Below, piece by piece: positions 37,271 to 49,800 of a stretch of DNA of 64,000 bases. The DNA is taken from contig JBCAMK010000006.1 in the NCBI GenBank assembly GCA_038503065.1, positions 248,001 through 312,000 on the forward strand, written 5' to 3'. The notes under the pieces are model-generated. The model was not told the origin of the DNA. It saw only the letters and a list, made by a program, of their open reading frames with translations, and made no database searches. Numbering within the stretch: position 1 is the first letter of the stretch; every line of letters begins with the position of its first letter. The translations under genes were made by a program, and so were the position numbers. This DNA comes from Paragyromitra xinjiangensis (lineage: Eukaryota > Ascomycota > Pezizomycetes > Pezizales > Discinaceae).

Positions 37271-37806
37271 TACAGGGGTCGTTGCTTAGTCATGCAATAT
37301 GGTGAGATGAACGGAGCCCAATTATAAGACAACCACAAGAGATATTTCGTAGTAACCAATTAAGAACAATCTCAAAGTAAGTAGAGAGGAGCTCTCTAAG
37401 CCTAATCTGTTTGGGCAGCAATGTGGCTGTATGTTTTGTATATGCATGGAGTATCACTCATTGCATGACTAAGCGCCTGCACCTGTATATTCCCCCTCGC
37501 TTACAGATGAGACGATTTCTTCCCGCACTCGGCTTTTCGTTAGCCTATGTGGATACTGAGCGCTGAGGACCAGCTCCAGATTTTTGTAGTACAGGTGCAG
37601 GCGCTTAGTCATGCAATGAGTGATACTCCATGCATATACAAAACATACAGCCACATTGCTGCCCAAACAGATTAGGCTTAGAGAGCTCCTCTCTACTTAC
37701 TTTGAGATTGTTCTTAATTGGTTACTACGAAATATCTCTTGTGGTTGTCTTATAATTGGGCTCCGTTCATCTCACCATATTGCATGACTAAGCAACGACT
37801 CCTGTA
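37271..37806. mobile_element. Foldback element with 217-bp inverted arms
   Basis: Arms 37271-37487 and 37590-37806 are inverted copies with one mismatch, separated by 102 bp of unrelated spacer. Each arm is itself bounded by the small inverted repeat GCTTAGTCATGCAAT and starts TACAGG, so the structure looks like two copies of one MITE fused tail to tail. A third, diverged single copy lies at 56626-56842. TA precedes CAGG at both outer ends, consistent with a TA target duplication. Confidence 0.85.
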
Positions 37807-40018
37807 CATGTAATTTTACAGACGCGATGTTGTACAAGCCCGTGAGAAACATACATATAACTTAAACTAGGGACGGTAGGATCAAGCTTAACCATCAAAA
37901 GGGCACACTCAATAGATACATGTATCTCTATATAGCATTAGCGGTAAGTTCGTGAGATGGCAAACATGTAGGTCAGTATATGAATATGCCTACTTTCTTC
38001 GAATGTCATACAGGGTTAGGGTTGGATGATAGAGATCGAGATAAATGCTATTGTCTGTAAATCGTGAAGGCACCATGGTTCAGATTGGCCTGGACTCAAC
38101 TGGTATACGGAGTACCTAGGTGAGGTATTCATTGAGGAGTAATGGGACTCGGGTAGTCACGTCCGGGGTTTAAGATTGGTGAGCTAGGGTTTGGCGTTGG
38201 ATTAGGGTTGAGGCTCTGCGGCTTGATCGCGATGCTGGGATTGCAACCCGGATAGCCAAGATCCAAGAAATTTATATTTTAAGAAACCAATCAAAAATTG
38301 TCTTGCCAGCCATCCACAAGTCGTCACTCGCAAGAAAATGAACAAATCAAGAAAAAGTCATAGGAACGAAACAAATAGACGCCGGCAAATAGGAACTTTT
38401 TAACGAGGAATTGAATTCCGGCCACTCGCGTATCGTACGTCAAATTAACCAGAAAAAGATCGGTATTTTAGGGAGTTTTCACGTATTAACCCTTCCTGCG
38501 CCCGCTAATAAAGAGTATTGACAATCCCTTCGAACCCTGTCCCTTACCCAGCTTATTTTTTCGGGATTTTTATTTAAAAGTGTACAATTCTACCCAAATA
38601 AAAGACGCGTGAGGTACGAACCAACCAAACTATTAGCCCAACAAGACGACGACGACGACGGCTTCATTATGTACATCTTACTACTTAGGTTATAGTACGC
38701 CCAATAAGAAGATTCCCCAACCTCCGGTAGCTGACAATTGTAGCGGATTTTCTCCACTCCAAATAGTGCTGGTTTCTAACGTTTTTATGTTCCCTGTATT
38801 ATCCCAAAGTCGCTCGGGGTTGGATGTGTGTATGATTTATCTATCTATCCACAAGGTCGCTTGGGTTAGGGTTAAGGGTTTACATCGTTATCTAGAGCCA
38901 AGCTCTGAGCTGGTGGTTCTCTTCCTCTAACCTTTCGATATTCACTGTAAGGCGATTAAGCCCCTAAGCTTATCCTCTCTGTTCACGATACCGTATTTAC
39001 TGGGTTATAAGCAACTCCCATTTTAGGGTCAAAATAGAGTTCGAGACAAAGCCCGTGCTCGGTGGATATGAAAGCACAGGCTTTTCCGCTAATTCTTGCC
39101 TAAAGGGGTCTCCGGAGGAGAGAAGGTCTGTGAACTTCTGATCTCGGCTCTGATATCCGTTTGAACTTGCTCCCGGACCCGAGGAAAGGTGGCTGAAACG
39201 GAAACCTTATTTAGACTTTAAAATCCGAATTATTTATAATGCAGTAAATACGGTATTCTTCTTTCCCTAAATCGAGTAAGTTGGACGACTTATATGGTCC
39301 AGAAAGATTGTAGAGCACCCACGTCACACCACCTCACCCGAAACTACATGTAGGTCAAGCTGAAGTTCGGAAACCGAATACCCCGGAAATCGATCTCGGT
39401 CAACACACGGATCGAAGAAATTCCCGACAGAAAATTTGCACTGTCCTAGGTAAAGCTTGTTCTCTACAGCGCAATCATGGCTAAGTACATGTAACTACGG
39501 AGCCGAGAATTCCTTTTCTCTAAATGGGTGGTTTTCATATTAACACTGTATGCTCGCTTAGTCATTAAACGAGTGACATTATGTGTATCGATGGAGTGGA
39601 ATAATCTTATCATAAAGTTTTTTTCTACTGCCTCTAATATTTGTCATCTCCAAGATCATCCTTTCATTGTTTATAATTAGGTTTAGCTCTTGCCAGCAGG
39701 TTATATGGCTAAGCAACTGCAGTTAATGGTGTGATGAATGCCCGATCTACAACCTGGAGAACAGCAAATGGATTCTTTGAATCCCGGAGTACGAGTGTTG
39801 AACAATGACATAAGGCTACAAAAATCTCGGAAACGGAGCCGTTAAATCCTGCGGACATGAATTGGGCGAATCGTTGACTACGCGTGCTGTCTGGGGTTTA
39901 CCTGGGCTAACTTGGATTCTCAATGGTAATGTGACACCACCGCGCCCATGATTACTTGTGAGGGTAGAATTGCCCATGCCGCATAGAACAGCACTGGCGA
40001 TGTCACCCTATCGTCTTC
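37807..40018. other. Gene-free stretch with repeats
   Basis: It holds MITE family A copy 2 (38989-39255), two GGGTTAGGG motifs (38013, 38863), a GAC microsatellite near 38646 and a weak relative of the GCTTAGTCA element at about 39547-39722. No protein gene seen. Confidence 0.5.
38989..39255 (-). mobile_element. MITE, family A copy 2
   Basis: It is bounded by TA-CCGTATTTACTG and CAGTAAATACGG-TA, and is inverted relative to the 22-kb copy. It is about 80 bp longer in the middle, so one copy has an internal deletion or insertion. Confidence 0.75.
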
Positions 40019-40929
40019 ATGGACCGTGTGGTGCCCTCCAACGACAGGCCACCGACCCTCCGCTTGTGGGGGCTTCCCTACGAACGAGGCTTTACTATGG
40101 GCCAAGATACACCAAAAACACCGGATGACCATGTTTGGTATTTTGCGTACGGTTTCAATATGGCGAGTGCAATTTTCGTCGGTAACCGAGGCACCGAGCC
40201 ATTGGATAGAGCTCGAGTGCGCCTCTGTGGCTGGATGTTGGTTTTCGACATCCCCGGTATGCCTTACAAGGAGCTTCTCTTTGCATCAATACGTGAGCTC
40301 AACCTGAGCGACCGAGATTGTAAGTAACTAGAAGTCATCGGGGTAGCCTACCTATTGACGCGGAAGCGATACACTAAGGTGCTGAGCACCGAGGGCGGAG
40401 GCGTCATGTATGCCGAGATCACCCTCACAACTGTACCGGTGGGCAAAGAAGGTATGGAGAAAACTAGAGATCGGTTGACGGTTTCTACAACGCGAACAGC
40501 TTTTTCTCGTTCACACACAGGGAAACCAAGCAGGCGATATATAGTAAGTAGAGTCTAGTACTGCACCCTGACTTGACCTAGCTTAACTAAGCTGTGCTGT
40601 AGGACCACATCTTTGATGGTTCCACGGAATCCCACCTCACTCTCGGCTACCACAAATATTTCACCATGATCCCCACTTATATTCCGCCAAGATCTCTGTT
40701 TAGGCATTTCGGCGCGGGCCTGTTCTTGATGATCAGGATGCCAGTAGTAGCTTTCGCTCATAGCCTTGTTGATGTCACCGTTGGTGAAGATGGAATTGCG
40801 CCGCCTCTGGTCAAGGTTCTCGTCCGTGTTATTTTTATGGCCATGCGTCTTTCGCATGATTATGCACATTCGCCGATGAGACGGGGCCAGCCAAGATCAG
40901 GGGGCTGTCAAGCGTACCTATGGAAATGA
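40019..40929 (+). pseudogene. gliK-like: Gamma-glutamylcyclotransferase-like (GliK-type) gene with in-frame stop
   Basis: The ATG at 40019 opens a frame containing WYFAYGFNMASAIFVG, the YGSN-type glycine loop of the gamma-glutamylcyclotransferase fold (Ser replaced by Phe here), then GWMLVFDIPGMPYKE. The same frame continues after a TAA at 40325-40327 into VAYLLTRKRYTKVL...EGGGVMYAEI. A 59-nt intron (40544-40602) joins phase 0 to a last exon (40603-40929) with IPTYIPPRS and hydrophobic helices. Members of this family in ETP clusters (GliK) trim the gamma-glutamyl group from the glutathione-derived intermediate. The gene sits 5' of a GliI-like gene on the same strand. The stop is embedded in GTAAGTAACTAG, which resembles a splice donor; the only frame-keeping intron there would be 27 nt, too short for normal splicing. 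I therefore call it a likely pseudogene. Confidence 0.7.
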
Positions 40930-41504
40930 GATGTTACACGAGAAAAAAGGAAACACGAAGCTCGGTAATTTAAACTTAATGCCACTACCAGTCTAGTGCT
41001 TGGCAAGATAATAACACCCTGGAAATGGGGGCCAGCATCGGCGAAGGACAGTTGCTTGTACTTACAAATATTTTCTCATATTTGATACATTTTTTGTGGA
41101 TGGATCACATCACCGCAGTTATGAGGATGCGCTGCTTAGAATACCCCACTTTATTTTGACCTTCCGTGCAACCGTCTGCCCCCTCAATTGATCAGTGGCA
41201 CTTCCCCCTATTGTCGTCTCTTGTCATAAGTTTTTGCGTGGGATTTCGAGGAACAGGTACCGTACGCAGTGTGTTTATTCAGTTAAAGTTGATAACTAAT
41301 GATTAAGTTAGCTCTAGTTGCTCAATATCTCCATCGTTTGGTGAAATTTGTTTGGGTTTCGCAACAAAAGTAAGTGACCGCCCTTTTTTATATCCCGTGG
41401 CCTCGCCCACCTGTGTTAATTGAAGCCTTTCCCTCGTTTATTCATTGATACTTCTACTAATTCAAAAGATAGAAATCACTTACTAGGACACCAGAGTATA
41501 TAGC

Positions 41505-42995
41505 ATGGCGCTTTCTAGCCGGGGCAGGAACAATGTTGATAACTTAATGCCCAAAATCGCCGCGATGGTAGCCATAAAGACCGAGCAGCGCAGTACTCCA
41601 GTGGTTGATCTAGGCACAGCCGAGAACTGGTTGATGAGACAAGAGCTTGTGGCATTATTCAAGACAAAGCTTTTCGAGCGTCTTTGCGATGATGTGAGTC
41701 ATCCATCTTGTCCGATTAAGTAGTCAACTGAGATAGTGTATATCAAACAGGACCTTTCTTACCCAAACGGGTTTGCGGGTTGTCCAAAGCTACTAAAGAG
41801 TCTATCATCATTTTTTCGCGACTATTTCCGTCCACATTTACCTGTCGACCCATCTCATATAGTTGTTGGTCCTGGAGCCTCCACGATTCTTGACTCGTTG
41901 CTTTTCAATATTTGCAACCCTGGAGAGGGCGTGTTGGTCATGGCGCCGTACTGGGGTTAGCAGACCCGTGTTCTAGTTGTCTCTTGCTCGAAATCTGACC
42001 TGCATTCCAGTTGGATTTGACTTCATCTTTACGGTGCGCTCGTCCGTACATGTAGTTCAAGTTAACATTCCCGACGCGACGGATATGTTTCGCCCGGGGA
42101 TCACACGTTATCTCGCGGAAGCCTTGCGAACTTCTAGTATCCCCGCTAAGGCGCTGATCGTGTGCAATCCGTGCAACCCCATTGGCCAGTGCTACACTAG
42201 AGAGGCTCTTGAAGAATGTCTGCGGTTTTGTCAGAGCGAAGACTTACATTTTATCTCGGACGAGATGTACGCTCTATCGGTTTTTGACTCGCCGGATGTG
42301 ACCAGTCCGGTGCCTTTCGTATCAGCAATGTCACTAGACACCAACGCGATCGGTTGTGACATGGCACGCGTGCACATTGTGTGGAGTGCAAGCAAAGACT
42401 TTGGAAGTAGTGGACTGCGGTTGGTACGTATCACTCCTATCTATTTTCTTTCTTCTTTTGCACACTAGATTGTTGAAAGAAAGGATGCACGTATGCTTGA
42501 AAAAAAAAAAGACCTGACTAACCAGTATTTTAGGGCACGCTCGTTACTCAGGATAATCCAAACTTAGCATTAGGCGTAGCCTTGGTAGCAAATACCCAAG
42601 TTTCCAACCTCACCGCGGTTGCTTTCGGTTCCTTTCTCTCAGAGAACCACGACGTATTAAACGAATTTATATCTACAAACCGCGCGCGACTAACCGGAGC
42701 GTATTCAACCATGCTAGGCTTTTTAAAGTTTCATGGCATCCACTATATTCCTGCATACGCTGGCCTTTATGTTTGGGTTAAGTTATCTGGAAGTATAACC
42801 ACATGGGAGGAAGAGTCTGCGCTATGGGAAAAGTTGAGCGAACATGGGGTGGCCGTGAGTTCTGGGAAGAGTTACCATGCGTCTGAGCCAGGATGGTTTA
42901 GGGTAACATTTTCGGTGCCTCCTGATCTCCTTACTCAGGGGCTTTCTAGGATTGAGGCGGCTCTAGGGTTGAAGGGCTGGGTGAATATGCAATAG
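41505..42995 (+). CDS. gliI-like: ACC-synthase-like PLP enzyme (GliI-type C-S lyase candidate)
   Basis: Exons are 41505-41693, 41751-41955, 42011-42423 and 42534-42995. Phases agree and give 422 residues, a normal length for class I/II aminotransferases. Visible marks are DLSYPNGFAG near the substrate site, VVGPGASTILDSLLF, CNPCNPIGQCY with the PLP-contacting Asn, ISDEMYALSVF with the PLP-pyridine Asp, and SASKDFGSSGLRL with the Schiff-base Lys; the terminal Arg motif WFRVTFS is also present. The SxSKDFGxxGLR pattern is that of ACC-synthase-like enzymes, which in ETP clusters serve as the C-S bond lyase (GliI) that makes the dithiol. Being next to a GliK-like gene and an ETP-style P450 supports this over a general aminotransferase. 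No break is seen. Confidence 0.85.
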
Positions 42996-44914
42996 TGTTG
43001 TAGTAATTAGGGTGACCGGAGACGAGGTTGAGATCTAAAATGTAGCCATCTACAATCAGAAATGTGTGTTTATGAAAAGCCTGGAGAGAGAAGGCCCTCT
43101 ATTGAAAATGTAGACAGAAGAGTTCCCAGAGTAGAGGATTGTTTTTTTCCTTCAGGTAGAATTAAATTGTATGGAGTATGAGATGGTTGTTCTGTTCCCT
43201 AATCCATATCTGTTTTGGTTACCGGACCTTGAGTATATTGCACGAAACCACATGATGTAAAATAGCAAAAAACGCCCGGGTCACAATTCCGGAACCGCTT
43301 TAAGGGCTTATTCGTACGCCCCCCCTCTCTGTCTATGCACGCGCCGGCAGCCTACAATCGAAGAGAAGACCAGAAAAGAAATAATAAAGAACTGCAAAAT
43401 CAGTAAGTGCATAGCTCTAAGAACGCTTCCAGCTCATAGAAATGTCTCGCAGAAGGGGAAGTAATGGTGTGCGTTAAGGTGGAGTATAGGCTCATGGGCG
43501 ATGTTGCCGACCTTCCCTTTGCCTCTCACTTAACCCTCTAGACTCATATATTCTCGCACCAAGTCATAGTATATACCAATGGCTCCACGCCTATGACCTC
43601 CGAGCTTAGCCTTGTCCTAACTGCAAAAAATATTCAAGTCGACACTCGCCCTATCAGGCAGCTCATCAAAAACCCTGGCCTGGCAATAATAGCGAGGTCA
43701 TTATAATGTTCGCCAATGATGAAAGAGAAAGAGTTGGTTTTCTCGCCCACAAACCCAAGGGGGATCGGCTAGCAGCCTTGCATAACAACTTGTTTTGGAG
43801 CTCACACCTGGTGGCGACATCAAGGTCGGGCAACCAATTCCCGGGATCGGTGTGTATTTGCGGCGGGCGATTGTTCAACAGACTCGAAGATGGTTGCAAA
43901 TGCACTTGCTTCGCGGTCCGGGATTGCAACCGCTGCGAGACTGGCTATGTAGTTACGGAAAGAAATGTAAAGCATGAAGAGGCATCCTTAAGATGTTGGT
44001 TCTAAAACTCCTGCGTTTCTGGTTTCCTGGCTTCTTTTGCTTCAGCAGCGTTATAATATTTGTAGCTCTTGCTAGGTTAGTAGTTGTCCAGTTGCATATG
44101 CATATGTGTATTGCATATCACTTTCAAATGGTCTCTCCAGAATTTTGGGACAATAAAATTGGGTTCTTTACCGTTTCCGAATGAGTAACGATAATTGTCT
44201 TTCAAGAGGGTACGGCACATGTGGCGTCGTGCAATGAGGTGTTACGATCCCTTCTCCCTATACCACAACACCCTGACTCCACCATGTCCCCCGCAGCTGA
44301 ACCTGAATCACGCTGGTATGATAAAGGACGTACTCTAGGAAATAACCCGCCCACCGTATATTCTTATTTATTGGGTTATAAATCTTTTCATGGAATAGTT
44401 TGTAGCACCTCGTTTCAGTACCTTGGTGGGCCTAACTGCACGTGACCGTATTATGTGTCCACAGAGGACAGCTGGGGGGTCAGGATATATACAATTCGAG
44501 TACTTTGAATTAGAAATCTCAGCCGCTCAATTACGCAACTCAACCCCAGCTGAAGAAAGAAGAGGGGTTTTGTTCTCGCATCAGCACGGGTAACCGTAGC
44601 TTAATCTTGTTTAACCCTCTACCTTTTTACCCTATTGAGGACTAGTGGTGCTCTCTGAAACATGATTTATTACTTTTATTACCTCTCAACTCTATTTTAA
44701 CTTTCTGCGTTATCGTCTATTGTCGTGCCAACGGGTGTCACCGATTCGCTATCCGATTGCCTTGGGCGATAATCCAAACGAGAAAGAGAACCCGATAATC
44801 TTGGCAACTACCTTTTTCTTCTAAATCACAGACCTTTAATCAAACTGGCACCGTGCTCGCTCACTCATACGCTTGATGACAGATCCATACACAAAAAAAG
44901 TCATACATTTCGCG
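42996..44914. other. Intergenic region between the GliI-like gene and the P450
   Basis: About 1.9 kb with no convincing gene. Plus-strand frames at 43.7-44.0 and 44.2-44.4 kb have no recognisable motif. A fragment at about 44358-44392 (CCGTATATTC...GGGTTATAAATC) resembles the MITE family A and B ends. Confidence 0.45.
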
Positions 44915-46885
44915 ATGATTGACACTGTATTTCTTCCCTCGACGCCTCTGCTAGGGTCTGTACTTATAGTAACTGTCGTCTACTATCGCTTCCAAACAAT
45001 TCTTAGAAAAATCATCAACGGGGCGTTGTCCTGGCTTATACGTGTAAGTTGATTTAGATCTTTGTTGAAATAAATTGGGACAGTACTAATTTTGTGTTCC
45101 CCAGCTGTTTCTTTGTTGGAAACACCCTGCAATTGAAGACCAATCAACAAGCCGCAAGCGATTACCTACAGCCCCCTACACATGGCCAGACGGAAATGGA
45201 GATGCCGCAAAATTTCTAAACGGCCCGCAAAATAGCATCAAGTGGCAGAGTCTCTATGGCGATGTGTATAGGATTTGGGCTGGAATGACTCCTGAAGTGT
45301 AAGCTTCCATTGTAGTTGATTGTCTGCAAAAGAAGAAGTTTGATGGCGAAAAGCTGACATGGGTAATTCTTGTAATCGAGTATAATAGTATCGTTACACG
45401 TCCTGAGCATGTACAAGAGATATTTCGAGACTCAGACCTGCACTATAAGGCGACAAACAACGATTCAGGGTACCTCATGAGCGAAATCCTCGGGCGATGT
45501 GTCGGCTTGCTCAGTGGCGATGAGTGGCGTACTGCTCGGTCCTGTGTGGAACCTCCTTTCACGCATAAGGCGTCAGCGGAATACCTACCGAGCATACTTA
45601 AGCAGACCGAAAATTACTTCCGGGAGCTAGAAAGCACAGCAGAGCTTTCTAAAGGCCTCCTAGATCCGGTTGGGGATATGAAAATGTATCCGTTTCTTGT
45701 TACTGCTCGGCTTGTTTATGGAGAACTTTCCGAGGAACAGATCCTGCAGCTCAGTACCTTAGCATCTGAGAGGGAACATCTTTTCACCTATGTTATGGCC
45801 GGAGGGATAGGACGCTACACTTGGTCGAAATACCTCCCTACGAAAGCAAACAAGCTGCTCAAGAAATTTCAAGAAGCATGGTCAATATTCAACGCTGAGG
45901 CATACGAGAGGGCTAAAGAACGTAAAAGTAGCGCTCCGATAATCGATATGTGGGAGGCAGCTCTAGCAGGGATCTTGGAGAAGCAAAAGGTACGTCAACA
46001 AAACGCCCAACCTAGGTACTGGGGGGAAGTATTTGACGCTTGTCGGGTCTAAGCTTCTTCAAACGCTTGATGAAGTACTTTTCGCAAACCTCGACGTCGC
46101 AACAGGTGCAATTTCCTGGGTTTTGGTACATCTAGCTGGTCACGCCAGCGAACAACAACAGCTTTTTAAAGAGATCCAAGAGAACAGAAAGGTTCTTGGG
46201 GTTAGTGGGCTGGGTGAATATATATTGCGCTCCGATACCTTCCTCACGGCATGCATCACCGAATCTTCACGCGTAAGGCCCGTTGCCGGTTAGTATAAAT
46301 CCCTCTTGTCTGCATGTCCGTGTTATTATTAATCGAAACATTGTGGATGATCTTTTAGCTTTCTCAATACCGCAAAGCGCACCAACGGACAAGCTGGTTG
46401 GCAATTACATTATCCCTAAGGGGGTATCTCCCCCCCCCCCCCGACTATGAAAAATGAAGGAAATGATGACCTTTCCGGGCTTATACTAAACCCCAATTAA
46501 CACAGACAAATTTCATTATCGACTCATACGCCTTAAATATTCGGAATGAATTCTGGGGTCCTGACAACACTACTTATCGTCCCTCCCGGTTTTTAAACCT
46601 AAAAGTATCTGAGGTGTGCATAAGCGTGTTGATAACCCCCTCAACTGACATGAGACGCTAAAACCTCTGGCCTCTCATTAGGCGCGATATCAAATGTGGC
46701 GTTTCGGCTTCGGTCCGCGACAGTGCATGGGCAAGTACTTGGCCGACAAGATCTTACGAGCCTGCGTTGTTTATTTAGTCGAAAATTATTGTCTGAGTCT
46801 AACAGACTCAGAAAGCAACCTTGAAGTCGACCCAGATTGTTGGATCACACAACCCAAGACTAAGGTCTGCTGCAACCGGAGGTGA
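44915..46885 (+). CDS. Cytochrome P450 (ETP-cluster type)
   Basis: Seven exons (44915-45043, 45105-45298, 45389-45989, 46054-46288, 46359-46423, 46506-46613, 46682-46885) keep frame throughout and give 511 residues, full length for a microsomal P450. An N-terminal hydrophobic anchor (LLGSVLIVTVVYY) starts the protein. The I helix reads FANLDVATGAISW, lacking the usual AGxDT Thr pair but as seen in ETP-type P450s. The K-helix ExxR is ESSR, and the haem loop is FGFGPRQCMGKYLAD with the axial Cys. The gene lies on the same strand about 1.9 kb past the GliI-like gene. By analogy with GliC/GliF it would oxidise the diketopiperazine ring or side chain; the exact step cannot be told. A 14-base C run sits in intron 5 (46424-46505 region). 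No break seen. Confidence 0.88.
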
Positions 46886-49800
46886 AGGCTCAGCCGTAGG
46901 ATAGTATGTCCACTTTTCGACCATGGCTGACCGGTATACTGACCCCCCTATCTATAGAAATTTAGGGCGATTGGTTAGGCACGGTTGTAATGCTTAGGCG
47001 TTTACCCGTAGGTTTTTTGTGTATGTAGGAGCGTTAGTTGTAGGAGGTTAGGGCAGAATTAAGCATTATTTGATAAGTGACCGCAACCGGAACTGTAATT
47101 TCTTCAATTTCTAGTATAGGCCTCCCATTATCGACCCGCTGTTAACATGATGCATAGAAATCGTCCGTAGTTAATGAATCCCGCTCTACGCACACTAGCT
47201 GCAATCGTTACACTGATAGTCTCTTTGTGCGACACATACGGGTGTGCTCTTCCTTATACTCAATCTTTCTCCGTCAAGGCCGTCGCGGTGCTTCGTCGGT
47301 AATTTGAACTACAGATAGGTGTACGGCTGTGACTAGGATGAGGCCTTGATCGTGTCCTTTTTTTCTTTCAGCTGCTGGATCTGTACAGGTTCAATCCGAA
47401 GTAGTCGGCTCTGAAACACAGTGGACAACAGAGCATAAAGTTGAAGAAAAATATTATGTGCGCTGGTATCAATAGTGCTAGACAGCAAGAACTTGTACCG
47501 TGGATGCACCGAGTCACATGTCTAAGTGCTTAATATCCGGTTCGTGCGCAATCACTCGCAGCACTCTAAGACGGGTATCTTGGTTTATGATGCATCTATC
47601 AATTGTAAGTATAGTGGAATGTAGTTTGGCTCGTGGAGAGGTACATTTGATTACTATTTCTCATCTTACCAAGCGCTATTAGCCACAGATATGGCAAAAA
47701 ACTCCGATATACTTGTTTCATTCACGTCAAGCGGAGTAGATGATATGGGATAAACTTTAGACCCACTGAGCAACAGCTTTTAACATGAGGAGAGTGAAGA
47801 GAAACTAATGAGGTTTCGGTTGAGGCACACATTTTGCAGTACGAGTGAGTGATAGCCCGCATCTGCGACCTTGCAAACCGAGTACATCGTGACATCACCC
47901 GACCTACTTGTCTATCTACCTCTGTAGTACTAACACCCCCATCGACATTATCCATATTCAATTTCCCCTATACCTAAAGGAATCATAGATCTAGCAATGT
48001 CAGCGTAATATGCACAAGCGGCTAGGGTCGCCATAATCGTGACTACCGCAGCCTGACGAGTCGATACATTGGTCGGAGAGGATGTCGGAGCAGATGATAT
48101 CGTGGGGAGGAGTGTAGATGCAGGCGTCGCTTGTAATGGAGGTGTTGTGAATGCACGAGCAGTTGATGTTAGCGGTTCTGTGGCAACTTTCTGATTGACG
48201 TATTCTGTAATTTGGGTTGCGCTCAGGTTTGAGGTATGATCAACAGCAATTGCGATTTTCGCAGGATAAGCCCGTCAATCTTTGTGGTCTATTCAACTCT
48301 CACGTTAGCCACCTCTTAAATACCCCTTCTTGCCCCTTCAGAACTTCACCGAAATCCATCGTCATGTCTTCCGAACTTGATTGAATACTTTCCGCGAGCC
48401 TGAAGCACCATAGTAACCCCCTCGACAGCACTCCTGCGATTCTCTGCTGCGTACTCATTTTCCTGCTCTTTCTTCTCCGCCGCGTCTTGTTCCATCCCCC
48501 CCACTAGTCAAGTTGGTGGTAACTTATTTTACCACCTATCTTACGCCTTTTAGATTTAGTTCTCTACCCTCAACGTGGTACACCCAAGCTTGAGCTCCGA
48601 TTTTCGGGGTCTCTCATTCAAGAGTAAAGCATTAACTTCTGTCGGCTGCTGTCTGTAGCAAAGGGTTGTGGGCGTCTTGCTTGTGTTAATCGTGTGTTGG
48701 GAGAGAAAGGAAATACAGGAATTGGTAGTATAGCTGCATAATCGGAGGTGCGGGGAGAGATAAATTTGAGGGGTAGAAGAGGGTGGACTAGAAGGAAGTG
48801 GCATTCTGAAGGGATCGCGTTGAGATCAGAGACGTGATCACGGTGCACGTGAGATGTGAGATGCGTAGAACACGTGCAACATATAACGCTCACATTAAGC
48901 TTAATCTTGGACTACCTTATAGCAGTCTTTATTGCATCTCGAAATTAATGAGAGCTAATTCCAGAGCCTTACTGAATTAGACTAATGTGATGCTGTGGGG
49001 TATCTTACATCTATACCCGTACTTTACTCTTTTTTCTTATTGCTCAATCATCAGGCAATAGATCAATCAATCAATCTACTCATACAAATCTTTACTTCAA
49101 CATAACCCACCGCCTCATCTCCGCACAAACCAAAGCCTGCCTCACCCGAGAATCACCCATCGCCGCATGAACCGTCATCTATGGGTACACTGCCCTCCTC
49201 AAGGTCAAAAAAATCCTTGTAACTGCAGCCCTCATCTCGTCTAAATCAAACCACCCACCCCCACCCGCCCTCCCTCAAAGCCTGTGACGGAATAGCCCTA
49301 GCTCGTGCCATCACCACATGAACTGCAGATCCTCAATTATTGATGGGCAAACGCCCCGTCAGCACGGAACAGCCATTTCTAAGTTCCATCAACATTAGTT
49401 TTCATCACAAGTAGTCACTTGCCGCGGTGTTGGTTATTCTTGTTGAAAGCAGAGATTGGGAGACAAGGAAGACTTGATCGACTGACTTGTGACAACAATA
49501 ATTCAACAAACCTCGAGGGTCAACGAAAACAACCAATGAGGTAGCAACTTAGTCAAGCTCTGGTAATCCTTCGGCGACAACAGAAGATCCCTTTTCCTAT
49601 GCACACCATCGTAGGTACTGCGGTATACATGATCTGAAGTATCGGCAATAAGTGTTGAGCTCATGGAGCAGAGACACTCATTCGTTTCAAGGGAGACCAT
49701 GGAGGCTAATGCACGGGCATCACGATTACTGCAAGCGTGACACATGCATTATGTTCCTGTAATATTAGTGTTGTGGTCCAATTTTTCCTGCCCACCAAGC

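Noticed and set aside
40176..40190. TCGGTAACCGA, matching the published TCGGN3CCGA site of the gliotoxin regulator
   Set aside because: It lies inside the conserved FVGNRG codons of the gliK-like gene, so coding constraint explains it; no such site was noticed upstream of the three genes.
49100..49260. Minus-strand fragment reading MTVHAAMGDSRVRQALVCAE after a stop
   Set aside because: It looks like a fossil of a gene, but is too short and broken to assign.
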